Part shown: piece by piece, positions 16,535 through 25,124 of the stretch
Layout of the letters: every line of letters starts with the position of its first letter
Numbering within the stretch: the first letter of the stretch is position 1
From: Verrucomicrobiota bacterium
GTDB lineage: Bacteria; Verrucomicrobiota; Verrucomicrobiia; Opitutales; Opitutaceae
Direction: 5' to 3'
Assembly: GCA_023446735.1 (NCBI GenBank)
Contig: JAEXPQ010000236.1
Coordinates: forward strand, 1 to 36,826
DNA: 36,826 bases
Program-made: the position numbers and the translations under genes
Notes under the pieces: generated by a model
Told to the model about the DNA's origin: nothing
The model's database searches: none
The model's input: only the letters and a program-made list of their open reading frames with translations

Positions 16535-19306
16535 ATGTTGAAATCGACCTTCGTCACCGCACTGCTCTTCGCCGCCTCGCTCGTCGGAAGGGCCGATTCC
16601 CTCGACCTCGCCGGCCCTTGGGAGGTGTCGCTTGCAGAGCCGGGACCGGCGTCGATCTGGGAACCGATCCGCCTGCCCGGAACGCTGGACGACCACCAAC
16701 TCGGCGCACCCCTCGCGCTCCGGCCCGAACTGAGCATCCCGGTGCTGGCCCATCTGCAGCGCCGCTTCTCGCACATCGGCCCCGCCTGGTTCAGACGCAG
16801 CGTGGAGATCCCACCCCATTGGTCCGGAAAATCCATTACGCTCGAACTGGAACGGGTGCTATGGGAGTCGCGCGTCTTCGTCGACGGCCGCGAGGTGAGT
16901 TCCGCGGACAGCCTGTCGACGCCGCATCGTCACGACCTGACCTCCGCCCTCACGCCCGGGCGCCACGAACTCGTCGTGCGGATCGATAATCGCGAGATCC
17001 ATCGCGGCATCAGCCTGGCCATCGACCGCTACCAGGTTCCCGCGAGCTTTCCGGCCGCCCACGCCTACACGAACCACACCCAGACGATGTGGAACGGCGT
17101 CCTCGGCTCGCTCCGTCTGCACGCCACGGATCTCGTGCGCGTCGAGCGCATGGCGGTCGTTCCCCATCTTGGCCCCAGCCCGCGTCTCGCGATCGAGGTG
17201 ATGGTCGCAAACGCCGGATCGCAACCAGTCGCCGCCACGCTGGCCCTCGAATTGCGCCGCGCCGGAACTGCCGCGGAAATCGCCTCCTGCCGCCAGCCCT
17301 GCGAAGTGCCGGCCGGCGGAGGCGCCGTGCGCATCGACTGGCCCCTGCCGCGCACCGTCGCCATCGAACCGTGGGACGAGTTCTCGCCGGCGCTCTACCG
17401 GATCGAGGCCGCGCTCGTCGCCGCGCCCGCGGACCCGTCCACCGTGGCGACGGCCTGCTTCGGCTTTCGCGAGATCGCGGCGCGCGACGGGGCCTTCTGG
17501 CTCAACGGCCGCCGGATCTTCCTCCGCGGAAACCTGGAGTGTGCAACCTTCCCGCTGACCGGGTACCCGCCAACCGACAAGTCGAGCTGGCGGAAGCTGC
17601 TCGGCCAGGCGAAGGAATGGGGTCTGAACCATCTCCGGTTCCACTCCTGGTGCCCCCCGGAAGCGGCCTTCGCCGCCGCCGACGAACTCGGCCTCTACCT
17701 CCAGATCGAGCTGCCGCACTGGAGCCTCGCGGTCGGCAAGGATCCCGCGGCGTGGCGTTTCCTCCAGAAAGAGGCCGACCGTATCGTCGCCGAGTACGGC
17801 AATCATCCCTCGTTCCTGCTCCTTTCGCTCGGCAATGAGCTGGAGGGCGACTTCGCCCAGCTCGACGCGCTCGTGCAGCGCCTGCGCCGGAGCGATCCGC
17901 GCCGGCTGCACACCGCCACGACGTTCTCCTTCCAAGCGGGCCACGGCAAAACGCCCGGCCCGGCCGACGAGTACCTGGTCACCCAGTACACCCCCGAAGG
18001 CTGGATCCGCGGACAGGGGGTGTTCAACGAACAGCCCCCGGCCTTCGATGCCGACTATCGCGCGTCGGCCGGGCGCATCGCCGTGCCGCTCGTCTCCCAC
18101 GAGATCGGCCAATACGCCGTCTATCCGGACCTGCGCGAGATCCCCCACTACACCGGCAACCTCGTCCCGCTGAACTTCGTCGCCGTGCGCGACGACCTCG
18201 CGCGGAAGGGGCTGCTGCCGTGGGCGCCGCAGTTCACCGCGGCCAGCGGCCGGTTCGCGGCGCTGCTCTACAAGGAGGAGATCGAACGCGCCCTGCGCAC
18301 CCCGCAGCTCGACGGTTTCCAGCTCCTCCAGTTGCAGGATTTCCCCGGACAAGGTACGGCGCTGGTCGGGTTGCTGAACGCGTTCTGGGAGTCGAAGGAC
18401 ATCCTTCCGCCCGAGGAATTCCGCGAGGCCTGCTCGCCGGTCACGCCCCTGGCCCGTTTTCCCAAGGCCGTTTACGAACGGGGCGAGGAGTTCCGCGCGA
18501 CACTCGAGGTCGCGAACTTCTTCCGGGACCTGCCGGCGGCGGAGGTGGTCTGGTCCGTGCGCGACGCCGAACGGCGGGAAATCGGCGGAGGCACAGCGGG
18601 GCCGATCGCGATCCCGTCGGGCGGAAGCTGCCGGATCGGCGAAATCGGCCTGCCGATTTCCCCCGAGGGCGGCGCGTCCCGATGGCGGCTTGAGGTCGCG
18701 ATTCGCGGCACATCGTATCGCAACCACTGGGATATCTGGGTCTATCCGCGCGGTGTCGCCGAGGTGCCCGGGAACGTGCGGCTGGCGACCACGTTCGACG
18801 AGGCACAACGCGCCCTCGCCGCCGGTGAGCGCGTGCTCTTCGCGCCGCCCATCGACACGATCCCCGGGATCGCCGGGAAGTTCGTGCCGGTGTTCTGGAG
18901 CCCGGTCCACTTTCCGGAACAGCCCGGCACGATGGGCCTGCTGTGCGATCCGGCGCATCCGGCCCTGCGCGATTTTCCGACCGAGTTCCACTCCAACTGG
19001 CAGTGGTGGGATCCAGTGCTGCGCTCGCGCAGCGTGGTCCTCGACGGAACGGCAGTCACCCCGATCGTCCGCGTCATCGACAACTTCATGCGCAATCACT
19101 CCCTCGCGAACGTCTTTGAGGCGCGCGTCGGCGACGGGCGGCTGCTCTTCTGCGCAATCGATATCTCGAGCGACCTCGCCCATCGCCCCGTCGCCCGCCA
19201 ACTCCGTGCGAGCCTGCTGCGCTACGCCGCCTCGCCCGCATTCGCACCAGAGCCGGCGCTCACGCCGGAGGCGCTGCGAGACCTGCTGGCGCCACGCCAA
19301 CCCTGA
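16535..19306 (+). CDS. Secreted glycoside hydrolase family 2 enzyme
   Basis: The 923-residue protein has a signal peptide (MLKSTFVTALLFAASLVGRA) and GH2 architecture. An N-terminal jelly-roll sugar-binding domain (LDLAGPWEVSL...WFRRSVEIPPHW...LELERVLWESRVFVDGREV) is followed by an Ig-like domain and a TIM barrel starting at FWLNGRRIFLRGNLE. LLLSLGNELEGD gives Glu435 as likely acid/base, and VSHEIGQYAVYPD gives Glu523 as likely nucleophile. The last ~300 residues are extra beta and Rossmann-like regions of unclear role. GH2 enzymes are exo-acting beta-galactosidases, glucuronidases, mannosidases and relatives; the specificity cannot be read here. The ATG at 16535 is chosen because it starts the signal peptide; the longer frame from 16427 is not plausible. 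Its neighbours suggest an oligosaccharide utilisation operon. Confidence 0.88.
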   Translation: MLKSTFVTALLFAASLVGRADSLDLAGPWEVSLAEPGPASIWEPIRLPGTLDDHQLGAPLALRPELSIPVLAHLQRRFSHIGPAWFRRSVEIPPHWSGKSITLELERVLWESRVFVDGREVSSADSLSTPHRHDLTSALTPGRHELVVRIDNREIHRGISLAIDRYQVPASFPAAHAYTNHTQTMWNGVLGSLRLHATDLVRVERMAVVPHLGPSPRLAIEVMVANAGSQPVAATLALELRRAGTAAEIASCRQPCEVPAGGGAVRIDWPLPRTVAIEPWDEFSPALYRIEAALVAAPADPSTVATACFGFREIAARDGAFWLNGRRIFLRGNLECATFPLTGYPPTDKSSWRKLLGQAKEWGLNHLRFHSWCPPEAAFAAADELGLYLQIELPHWSLAVGKDPAAWRFLQKEADRIVAEYGNHPSFLLLSLGNELEGDFAQLDALVQRLRRSDPRRLHTATTFSFQAGHGKTPGPADEYLVTQYTPEGWIRGQGVFNEQPPAFDADYRASAGRIAVPLVSHEIGQYAVYPDLREIPHYTGNLVPLNFVAVRDDLARKGLLPWAPQFTAASGRFAALLYKEEIERALRTPQLDGFQLLQLQDFPGQGTALVGLLNAFWESKDILPPEEFREACSPVTPLARFPKAVYERGEEFRATLEVANFFRDLPAAEVVWSVRDAERREIGGGTAGPIAIPSGGSCRIGEIGLPISPEGGASRWRLEVAIRGTSYRNHWDIWVYPRGVAEVPGNVRLATTFDEAQRALAAGERVLFAPPIDTIPGIAGKFVPVFWSPVHFPEQPGTMGLLCDPAHPALRDFPTEFHSNWQWWDPVLRSRSVVLDGTAVTPIVRVIDNFMRNHSLANVFEARVGDGRLLFCAIDISSDLAHRPVARQLRASLLRYAASPAFAPEPALTPEALRDLLAPRQP

Positions 19307-19359
19307 TCGCCGCGCGCGCCCGTCACCACCTTTCGTACTGCCACCACCAACCGACTGCC

Positions 19360-22300
19360 ATGTCCTCCGCCTCCTCTGCCTCCACCGTCCGCGTCTGGAC
19401 CGAGACCCAAGTCATCCCGACCTACGAGCCGGCGCCGCCCGACCGCAATCCGATGTTCCTCGAGAAACGGGTCTATCAAGGCAGCAGCGGGAAGGTCTAC
19501 CCGCTGCCGTTCATCGACCGCATCGCGGAGACAAAGACCGATCGCGCCTGGCAGACGGTGTGGATCGAGAACGAGTACCTGCGCGTGATGATCCTGCCCG
19601 AGATCGGCGGGCGCATCCACGCGATCCTGGACAAGACCAACGGCTACGACCTCGTCTACCGCCAGCCGGTCATCAAGCCGGCCCTCGTCGGACTCGCCGG
19701 CCCCTGGATCAGCGGCGGCATCGAGTTCAACTGGCCGCAGCACCACCGGCCCTCGACGTTCATGCCGGCCGATTACGAGATCGAGCATCACGCCGACGGC
19801 TCCGCCACCGTCTGGCTGAGCGAACACGAACCCATCTCCCGGATGAAGGGCATGCACGGCGTGTGTCTGCATCCCGGTCGGGCCGTCGTCGAGCTGAAGG
19901 CCCGCGTCTACAATCGAACCCCGCTACCCCAGACTTTCCTCTGGTGGGCCAACGTCGCCACCCAGGTCCACGAGCGCTACCAGTCGTTCTTCCCGCCGGA
20001 TGTGACGTTCGTCGCCGACCACGCCAAACGCGCGATCAGCACGTATCCGTTGGCCGATGCACACTACTACGGAGTGAACTACGGCGCGCGCGCGCGCACC
20101 GGCACTCCGGCCGCGGAGATTCCCCCGACGTTCGTGCCGTCGCATTGCCGGACACGGTCGGAGGCCGGCGGTCCCGAGGCGGACGGCGGCAGCTATCCGC
20201 CCAACGACCTGAGCTGGTACGCGAACATCCCGGTGCCGACGTCCTACATGTGCATCGGCACCGACGACGACTTCTTCGGCGGCTACGACCATGCGCGGCA
20301 AGCCGGGCTCATCCATGTCGCCAACCACCACATCGCCCCCGGCAAGAAGCAGTGGACGTGGGGCAACCATCCCTTCGGCTACGCGTGGGATCGCAACCTC
20401 ACCGATGCCGACGCCGCGGGCGAGTTCGCGCCCTACATCGAGCTCATGGCCGGCGTCTACACGGACAATCAGCCGGACTTCTCGTTTCTCCAGCCCGGCG
20501 AGACGAAGGCCTGGAGCCAGTACTGGTATCCGATCCGTGAAATCGGTCCCGCCCGGCAGGCGAATGTCGAGGCAGCCGTCGGTCTGTGCACGCTCCCGGC
20601 GGCCAAGGGCGCCGGGAACGGTGCCATCCGGCTGGGCGTCTGCACCACGCGGGCCGTCCCGCACGCGAACGTTCGCCTCCAGGCCGGGGGAAAAACAATC
20701 TACCGGCGCAGCGTGGCGCTCTCGCCCGAGGCGCCCCATGTCGCGACGGTCGCACGGCCGAAGGGCGTCGACGAGTCCGCCTTGCGGCTTTCGGTCGAGA
20801 GCGAAGGACGCGAGCTGATCGCGTATTCGCCGAAGCCTGCACGCCGCCCCACTCCGCCCGCACCGGCGACCGAGCCGCCCGACCCGACGAAGATCGCGAG
20901 CACGGACGAGCTCTACGTGATCGGCCTGCATCTTGAGCAGTACCGGCACGCGACGCGCCGCCCGGTCGACTACTGGAGCGAGGCGCTGCGCCGCGATCCC
21001 GGCGACATCCGCTGCAACAACGCGCTCGGTCTGTGGCGCCTTCGCCGGGGAGAATGGCCCGAAGCCGAGCAGCACTTCCGGGTCGCGATCGCCCGCCTCA
21101 CCACCCGCAACCCAAATCCCGCCGACGGGGAGCCCCACTACAATCTCGGGCTCTGCCTGCGCTGCCAGGCGGATGGCGAATCGATCGCCGAGAACCGCGC
21201 GGCGAAACTTTCTGCGGCGTATGCCGCGTTCTACAAGGCCACCTGGAACCAGGCGCAGCAGCCATTGGCGTTCCACGCCCTGGCGGAGATCGACTGCGGC
21301 CGGGGTGACTGGAGCACCGCCCTCGACCACATCGACCGGGCGCTGTGCGCCCGCGCCGACAACCTGCGGGCGCGCGACCTCAAGGCGGTCATCCTGCGGA
21401 AGTTGGATCGCGGCGCCGAAGCCGATGCCCTGCTCGCGGGAACCCTCGCGCTCGATCCTCTCGATTGGTGGGCCCGCCACCTCCGCGGCGAGAAACTCGC
21501 CTGCGACCCACAGGTCCGTCTCGACCTCGCCCACGATTGCGCGCGAGCCGGGCTCCACTCCGACGCCCTCGCCCTCCTGGCCGCCGCGAAGGCGCGCCCG
21601 GGTGACGGCACCGCGCCGCTCCTCGCCTACACTGCCGCCTGGATCTGCCACCGTAGTTCCGACAAGGATTCCACGAAGCGTTGGCTCGCCGCGGCGCAAA
21701 AGGCCGCGCCCGACTACTGTTTTCCCGCCCGGCTCGAGGAGATTCATGTTCTGCAGTTCGCGATGGCGGCCGATCCCCGCGACGCCCGGGCGCCCTACTA
21801 TCTCGGCAATCTGCTGTACGACCGGAGGCGGCATCCGGAAGCCATCGCATGCTGGCGGAAGGCCGTCCAACTCGACCCGCGCAACGCGGTCGCGTGGCGG
21901 AACCTCGGAATCGGCTGCTTCAACGTCTTGGGACAATCGGCGCAGGCCCGGCGGGCCTATGACCACGCCTTCGCGGCGAACCCCGCCGATGCGCGTCTCC
22001 TGTTCGAACGCGACCAGCTCTGGAAACGGTTGCGGCTCGATCCGAAACGGCGGTTGCGCGAACTCGAACGGCACCGCGAGCTCGTGGCGCGGCGCGACGA
22101 TCTCACGATCGAGTACTGCGCGCTGTTGAACCAGACCGGCCGCCACGCCGAGGCTCTCGAAGTCGTCTCGACGCGTCGTTTCCAACCCTGGGAGGGCGGC
22201 GAGGGCCTCGCGCTCGGCCAACACGTGCGCACCCATCTCGCGCTTGGTCGCCAGGCTTTGGGCACGGGGAAGGCGGAGATCGCGCAACAGCATTTCGCGG

Positions 22301-22812
22301 CGGCGCTGACCGCCCCGGAGAACCTCGGCGAGGCCAAACACCTGCTCGCCAATCAGAGCGACCTTCACTTCTGGCTCGGGTGTGCGCACGAGGCTCTCGG
22401 ACGGCGGGCAGAGGCGCGGCAGGCGTGGACGCTCGCGGCCACGTTCCGCGGCGATTTCCAGGAGATGAGCGTCCGCACGATGTCGGAGATGACCTACTGG
22501 TCGGCGCAGGCCTGGGTGAAGCTCGGCCAACGGCACAAGGCCAGGGGTTTGTTCCGACAACTCCTCGCCCACGCCCGCGAACTGGCGAAAACCCGCGCGA
22601 CGATCGACTACTTCGCCACCTCGCTGCCGACGATGCTCCTCTTCGACGACGATCTCCAGGCCCGGCAGCGCACGACCGCCCAGTTCCTCGAGGCCCAGGC
22701 CCGGCTGGGGCTGGGCGAGCGCAGCGCCGCGCGGCGGCTGTTGCGGGCAGTCCTCCAGCGCGATCCCAGTCACGCGATGGCGGCCGATCTGCTCAGCGAA
22801 CTGAAACCCTGA
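19360..22812 (+). CDS. DUF5107 protein with C-terminal TPR repeats
   Basis: The product has 1150 residues. The first ~420 match DUF5107, a galactose-mutarotase-like beta-supersandwich found with carbohydrate enzymes: MFLEKRVYQGSSGKVYPLPF, ENEYLRVMILPEIGGRIHAILDKTNGYDLVYR, GGIEFNWPQHHRPSTFMP and KKQWTWGNHPFGYAWDRNLTD. A proline-rich linker at ~495-515 leads into ~630 residues of helical TPR-like repeats; one clear unit is YYLGNLLYDRRRHPEAIACWRKAVQLDPRNAVAWRNLG. No signal peptide is seen, so it is probably cytoplasmic. The function is undescribed; a sugar-binding or sugar-processing role is inferred from the fold and from its place between the GH2 enzyme and a sugar porter. It starts 53 bp after GH2 and ends 12 bp before the transporter, consistent with one operon. 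Confidence 0.85.
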   Translation: MSSASSASTVRVWTETQVIPTYEPAPPDRNPMFLEKRVYQGSSGKVYPLPFIDRIAETKTDRAWQTVWIENEYLRVMILPEIGGRIHAILDKTNGYDLVYRQPVIKPALVGLAGPWISGGIEFNWPQHHRPSTFMPADYEIEHHADGSATVWLSEHEPISRMKGMHGVCLHPGRAVVELKARVYNRTPLPQTFLWWANVATQVHERYQSFFPPDVTFVADHAKRAISTYPLADAHYYGVNYGARARTGTPAAEIPPTFVPSHCRTRSEAGGPEADGGSYPPNDLSWYANIPVPTSYMCIGTDDDFFGGYDHARQAGLIHVANHHIAPGKKQWTWGNHPFGYAWDRNLTDADAAGEFAPYIELMAGVYTDNQPDFSFLQPGETKAWSQYWYPIREIGPARQANVEAAVGLCTLPAAKGAGNGAIRLGVCTTRAVPHANVRLQAGGKTIYRRSVALSPEAPHVATVARPKGVDESALRLSVESEGRELIAYSPKPARRPTPPAPATEPPDPTKIASTDELYVIGLHLEQYRHATRRPVDYWSEALRRDPGDIRCNNALGLWRLRRGEWPEAEQHFRVAIARLTTRNPNPADGEPHYNLGLCLRCQADGESIAENRAAKLSAAYAAFYKATWNQAQQPLAFHALAEIDCGRGDWSTALDHIDRALCARADNLRARDLKAVILRKLDRGAEADALLAGTLALDPLDWWARHLRGEKLACDPQVRLDLAHDCARAGLHSDALALLAAAKARPGDGTAPLLAYTAAWICHRSSDKDSTKRWLAAAQKAAPDYCFPARLEEIHVLQFAMAADPRDARAPYYLGNLLYDRRRHPEAIACWRKAVQLDPRNAVAWRNLGIGCFNVLGQSAQARRAYDHAFAANPADARLLFERDQLWKRLRLDPKRRLRELERHRELVARRDDLTIEYCALLNQTGRHAEALEVVSTRRFQPWEGGEGLALGQHVRTHLALGRQALGTGKAEIAQQHFAAALTAPENLGEAKHLLANQSDLHFWLGCAHEALGRRAEARQAWTLAATFRGDFQEMSVRTMSEMTYWSAQAWVKLGQRHKARGLFRQLLAHARELAKTRATIDYFATSLPTMLLFDDDLQARQRTTAQFLEAQARLGLGERSAARRLLRAVLQRDPSHAMAADLLSELKP

Positions 22813-22824
22813 CCCCAACGCCCC

Positions 22825-24243
22825 GTGCACGCCCCCAGCCCGGTTCGCTCCTCCGACACGAACGCCGAGTATCGCGCGAAATACGTCCTCACAATCTCCC
22901 TCATCGCGGCGCTGGGCGGACTGCTCTTCGGCTACGACTGGGTGGTGATCGGGGGGGCCAAGCCGTTTTTCGAACGCTACTTCGAGCTCCATGATCCGGC
23001 GCAGTCCGGCTGGGCCAACAGTTGTGCGCTCGTCGGCTGTCTGCTGGGCGCGCTCGGTGCGGGCACCCTGAGCGATCGCTCCGGCCGGAAGCGGCTCCTG
23101 GCGGCCGCGGCGTTGATCTTCGCCGTCACCTCGCTCGGCAACGGATTGGCCCAGACGTTCACGGCCTTTGTGGCGTGGCGTATCTGCGGCGGGGTCGCCA
23201 TCGGCCTGGCCTCCAGTCTCTCGCCAATGTACATCGCCGAAGTCGCGCCGCCGGCATGGCGCGGGCGACTGGTTTCGCTCAACCAACTCACGATCGTCGT
23301 CGGGATTCTCCTCGCACAGATCGTGAACTGGTGCCTCGTGCGGCATCTGCCCGCCGGCGCGACCGATGCCTGAATCGCGGAATCCTGGTATGGCCAGAGC
23401 GCCTGGCGGTGGATGTTCGGCCTCACTGCCGTTCCGTCGCTCCTGTTCTGCGTCGGTACGGCGTTCATCCCCGAAAGCCCGCGCTGGCTCGCGGCCCGCC
23501 AGCAACGCGAGCGCGCCTGCCGTGTGCTGGAGCAGATCGGCGGCGCTACGTACGCAGCACATACCTACAACGAGATCGAACGCGGCGCCGCGACCGCGAG
23601 CGCGACACCGCGGTTGCGCGACCTCCTCGACCCCGGCATGCGCAAGGTGATCGTCCTGGGCGTGACCCTCGCCGTTTTCCAGCAGTGGTGCGGCATCAAC
23701 GTGATCTTCAATTATGCGGAGGAGATCTTCCGCGCCGCCGGCTACGACGTTTCGACCGTCCTGAAGAACATCGCCTGGACCGGCTCGGTGAACCTCATCT
23801 TCACCGTGATCGCGTTTGCGATCGTCGATCGCGGCGGCCGCCGGCCGCTGATGCAGCTTGGCGCCGGTGGGCTGGCCGCGGTCTACGCCATCATGGGGCT
23901 GGGCTATCACCACGGTGTAACCGGACTTCCGATGCTCCTGCTGGTGCTGGCGGCGATCGCCTTCTACGCCATGTCGCTCGCGCCGGTGACCTGGGTCGCC
24001 ATTTCCGAGATCTTCCCGAATCGCATTCGCGGAGCGGCGATCTCGGTCGCCGTCACCTCGCTCTGGATCGCCTGCTTCATCCTGACCTACACCTTCCCGA
24101 TCCTGAACCGCGTCCTTGGCGCGGCCGGAACGTTCTGGCTCTACGCCGGTGTCTGCGTCGCGGGCTTTGCCTTCATCGCCTACCGGCTGCCGGAGACGCG
24201 CGGCAAGACGCTCGAACAACTGGAGCACGACCTGGTGGAGTGA
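22825..24243 (+). pseudogene. Sugar porter family MFS transporter interrupted by an in-frame TGA
   Basis: The frame encodes a 12-helix sugar/H+ symporter of the XylE/GalP type with normal total length (472 codons before the final stop). It is broken by TGA at 23371-23373. Before the stop are helices 1-5 with GGLLFGYDWVVIGGAKPF, the loop SDRSGRKRLL and MYIAEVAPPAWRGRLVSLNQL. After it, in the same frame, come IAESWYGQSAWRWMFG, IPESPRWL, VFQQWCGINVIFNYAEEIF, DRGGRRPLM and the terminal PETRGKTLEQLE. Only one codon is disrupted and everything else is intact. This fits a very recent nonsense mutation or a sequencing error. The start is a GTG at 22825, 12 bp after the DUF5107 gene. If the stop is real, the second part could start at ATG 23413, but half a transporter is unlikely to work. 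Confidence 0.85.
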
Positions 24244-24249
24244 GCCGCC

Positions 24250-24272
24250 GCGACGCCTCCCGCGGGCGTCGC
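24250..24272 (+). terminator. Possible terminator hairpin after the sugar porter
   Basis: A perfect 8-bp stem (GCGACGCC at 24250-24257, GGCGTCGC at 24265-24272) has a 7-nt loop. It begins 6 bp after the transporter stop codon. There is no T-run, so it could be Rho-assisted or only an RNA-stabilising 3' hairpin. Confidence 0.4.
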
Positions 24273-24406
24273 CCGGAGTCGACGCGGCCAACGCGGAAGA
24301 AGCCAGGGGACCCCGGCACACCATCCCGCCCTCGTCCGCAGGCTCGCAGAGATGCAGGGCGGGAGTTCGAAACCCATCCCCGCCTTGTTCACGGTGCCGG
24401 ACACGG

Positions 24407-24431
24407 AAAAGCCGCCGGCTTCACCGGCGGC
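24407..24431 (-). terminator. Intrinsic terminator after ndk
   Basis: A perfect 8-bp stem (GCCGCCGG 24411-24418, CCGGCGGC 24424-24431) has a 5-nt loop. On the minus strand it is followed by TTTT (24410-24407). It lies 25 bp past the ndk stop codon. Confidence 0.7.
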
Positions 24432-24456
24432 CGCGCGAGCTCGTCGCGAGCAACTC

Positions 24457-24873
24457 TCAGCCCATCAGCTCCTCGGGCTTGAAGAAGCGGGCGATCTCGG
24501 CCCGCGCCGTCTCCTCCCCGTCCGAGGCGTGGGCGATGTTGATCGTGTTGTCGGTGCCGAAGTCGCCGCGGATGGTGCCCTTCGGGGCCTTGCGCGCATC
24601 GGTCGGCCCGAGCAACTCCCGCACCTTCGGAATCACGCCTTCGCCGGCCAAGGCGAGGACGAGGACCGGCGCGGAGGCCATGAAGGAGGACAACCGCGGA
24701 TAAAACGGCTGATCGCTCAGGTGGCCATAGTGCTGGTCGAGCAATTCCTTGCCCATCCGAAGCAGCTTGCAGCCGATGATGTCGAAGCCCGCCGCCTCAA
24801 AGCGCGCGATCACCTGGCCGGCGTGCTTCTGGGTCATGCAGTCGGGTTTCAGAATAACGAGAGTCTTTTGCAT
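24457..24873 (-). CDS. ndk: Nucleoside diphosphate kinase
   Basis: Ndk moves the gamma-phosphate between nucleoside triphosphates and diphosphates through a phosphohistidine. The 138-residue protein has the standard opening MQKTLVILKPDC and the active-site region GTIRGDFGTDNTINIAHASD, in which His115 is the phosphorylated residue. The frame is open upstream to 25020, but that extension runs through a hairpin and T-run; the ATG at 24873 gives the family N-terminus. Its leader contains a strong terminator-like hairpin ending only 33 bp before the start codon, so expression may be attenuated. A separate intrinsic terminator follows the gene. Confidence 0.95.
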   Translation of the reverse strand: MQKTLVILKPDCMTQKHAGQVIARFEAAGFDIIGCKLLRMGKELLDQHYGHLSDQPFYPRLSSFMASAPVLVLALAGEGVIPKVRELLGPTDARKAPKGTIRGDFGTDNTINIAHASDGEETARAEIARFFKPEELMG

Positions 24874-24906
24874 ACGACCCGGCGGAGCCTGCCCGAACCT
24901 CGGGGC

Positions 24907-24979
24907 AAAAAAAAGCCCGGATTTTGGGCCCCCCGAGTAAACCCAGCCATGAGAACCCCGGGGTAGCCCAAAATCCGGG
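24907..24979 (-). terminator. Terminator-like hairpin in the ndk leader (possible attenuator)
   Basis: A perfect 14-bp inverted repeat (24916-24929 with 24966-24979, core GGATTTTGGGC / GCCCAAAATCC) continues inward after a 2-nt bulge as CCCCG/CGGGG. On the minus strand the stem is followed, one base later, by eight T residues (24914-24907). The T-run ends 33 bp before the ndk ATG, so there is no room for a full promoter between them. It may be an attenuator or an RNA-stabilising leader. It could alternatively terminate read-through from the epimerase gene, with ndk read by an unseen promoter inside the hairpin. Confidence 0.6.
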
Positions 24980-25124
24980 AAAATGATCTTTCCACCGGAG
25001 GTGTCGCCGGGCCGCAACACCCATCAAGTCGCCGCGAAGGTAGCACAGTCTCCGCACGTAGCGTATCCGCGCTATCACCCACACAACGTGGGCAATTCCC
25101 CTCATCCAGCCCCGGGTAAATCCC

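Noticed and set aside
23371..23420. Selenocysteine at the TGA in the sugar porter
   Set aside because: A small CTGG/CCAG hairpin follows, but it is too weak and short for a bacterial SECIS. Sugar porters are not known selenoproteins, and no selenocysteine machinery is seen.
19924..24324. 1466-codon minus-strand frame across the DUF5107 and sugar porter genes
   Set aside because: It is the antisense of two recognisable genes, with no domain of its own.
24874..25020. N-terminal extension of ndk
   Set aside because: The frame is open but runs through the hairpin and the eight-T run. The canonical MQKTLVILKP start lies at 24873.
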